64,000 nt of DNA from Enterocloster lavalensis. Its GTDB lineage: Bacteria; Bacillota; Clostridia; Lachnospirales; Lachnospiraceae. Below, piece by piece: positions 63,503-64,000 of the stretch; positions within the stretch are counted from its first letter, which is position 1, and every line of letters begins with the position of its first letter. The notes under the pieces were generated by a model, which worked only from the letters and a program-made list of their open reading frames with translations, ran no database searches and was not told the origin of the DNA. The stretch spans positions 1-64,000 of the forward strand of contig NZ_CABJCG010000011.1 in NCBI RefSeq assembly GCF_902364025.1, in the 5' to 3' direction. A program made the translations under genes and the position numbers.

Positions 63503-64000
63503 TCATTGTTTTGCCAGTAATTCGTCCACCTGCTTGCCTGCCAGTTCCATGGCCTCCGACGCGCTGATCTCGCCCATAACCGCCTTTGTAACAGCGTCCG
63601 CCATGGCCTTCTGCACTTCCTCCCAACAGATGATGGAAGGTTTGAATTTCGCCATGGGCTCCATTGCCGCAAAGGGAGCCACCATCACGTTGCTGGGGTC
63701 GGTAAACTCCGGAATCTCCTTGAAGTAGCTCTGCTGGTTGGGAACAAATCCGGCCTGGTTGATCACCTGGCCCTGGTACTTGGCGGTGTGCCAGAATTCC
63801 AGCCATTTGGCAGCCGCTTCCTGGTTGCCGGTGTTGAACACCAGGTCCACGTCCATGACGCCCAGGGAATACCGGGAACCGTTAGGCCCTGCCAGGGGCT
63901 CCGTGATCTCGGCCCAGCTGTAGTCCTCCCCCGCTTCCTTAAGCGCCGCCAGACCCTGGGCGTTGTGGAAATAAGCCGCCGCGATCTGGGTGGTAAAGTT
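63503..64000 (-). CDS. Sugar ABC transporter substrate-binding protein (C-terminal 165 residues)
   Basis: The frame is open to the window edge, so the N terminus with its lipoprotein signal lies outside. The visible part reads IAAAYFHNAQGLAAL, YSLGVMDVDLVFNTGNQEAAAKWLEFW and AVTKAVMGEISASEAMELAG, typical of the second lobe of CUT1 (SBP_bac_1) proteins. It delivers a sugar to the two permeases that follow. The ligand is not predictable; operon partners suggest an N-acetylated or acidic amino sugar. Confidence 0.9.
   Translation of the reverse strand, partial: NFTTQIAAAYFHNAQGLAALKEAGEDYSWAEITEPLAGPNGSRYSLGVMDVDLVFNTGNQEAAAKWLEFWHTAKYQGQVINQAGFVPNQQSYFKEIPEFTDPSNVMVAPFAAMEPMAKFKPSIICWEEVQKAMADAVTKAVMGEISASEAMELAGKQVDELLAKQ

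Overview
The window is about 57% GC and reads like a chromosome segment of a Gram-positive anaerobe of the Lachnospiraceae (Clostridium cluster XIVa, perhaps Enterocloster or a relative). This is an inference from the gene families: a T-box leader, an archaeal-type AspRS in one operon with GatCAB, YfhO and GtrA membrane proteins, a MocR-type aspartate aminotransferase, a GldG/DUF4340 ABC cluster and strong Shine-Dalgarno sites. I saw no rRNA, tRNA, prophage, insertion sequence or CRISPR array.

Layout. 0-5 kb: a membrane-anchored GH25 muramidase followed by a broken phosphoesterase, then a repeat-rich gap and a decayed Uma2 gene. 5-9.5 kb: TrkH/TrkA potassium uptake, divergent from a short KdpD-like kinase and KdpE-like regulator; three ATAAAG repeats at exact 11-bp spacing lie between them. 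9.5-16 kb: a MacA/MacB-like exporter with two tandem TolC-like proteins, bounded by a long inverted repeat. 16-21 kb: a frameshifted remnant, an AT-rich orphan membrane gene, and a bicupin plus old-yellow-enzyme pair beside a TetR regulator. 21-28 kb: argC-GNAT-argJ-argB-argD, divergent from argG, with ARG-box-like sites on both promoters. 28.7-33.2 kb: a Gld-like ABC exporter. 33.4-36.6 kb: a CAT-like acetyltransferase, a GNAT and FadR- and Crp-type regulators. 36.7-42 kb: gtrA-like, yfhO-like and argH in one run. 42-49.2 kb: apbE, a D-amino-acid-type aminotransferase, Lrp and LysR regulators, an iron alcohol dehydrogenase and a class I aminotransferase. 49.4-54.5 kb: aspS-gatC-gatA-gatB under a T-box. 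54.6-64 kb: a rubredoxin/GltB fusion, then a sugar ABC transporter-HIT-LarA-nagB-nagA-AGE operon that runs off the right edge.

How the genes work together. Arginine synthesis is nearly complete from acetylglutamate phosphate onward, with argH placed apart; carbamoyltransferase and argR are not in view. AspRS plus GatCAB supplies Asn-tRNA by transamidation and appears to be controlled by uncharged tRNA. The right-hand operon can import a sugar and take N-acetyl amino sugars to fructose-6-phosphate, and it also carries a nickel-pincer (LarA-type) racemase with all four key residues conserved. Its substrate cannot be told from the sequence.

The most interesting points are the LarA amino-sugar operon, the T-box with a GAAC (overlapping Glu/Asn) specifier candidate, the TolC-like pair in an apparent monoderm, two elaborate palindromic elements between convergent genes, a dispersed dyad repeat upstream of regulators, and an unusual number of minisatellites, some in frame inside enzymes.
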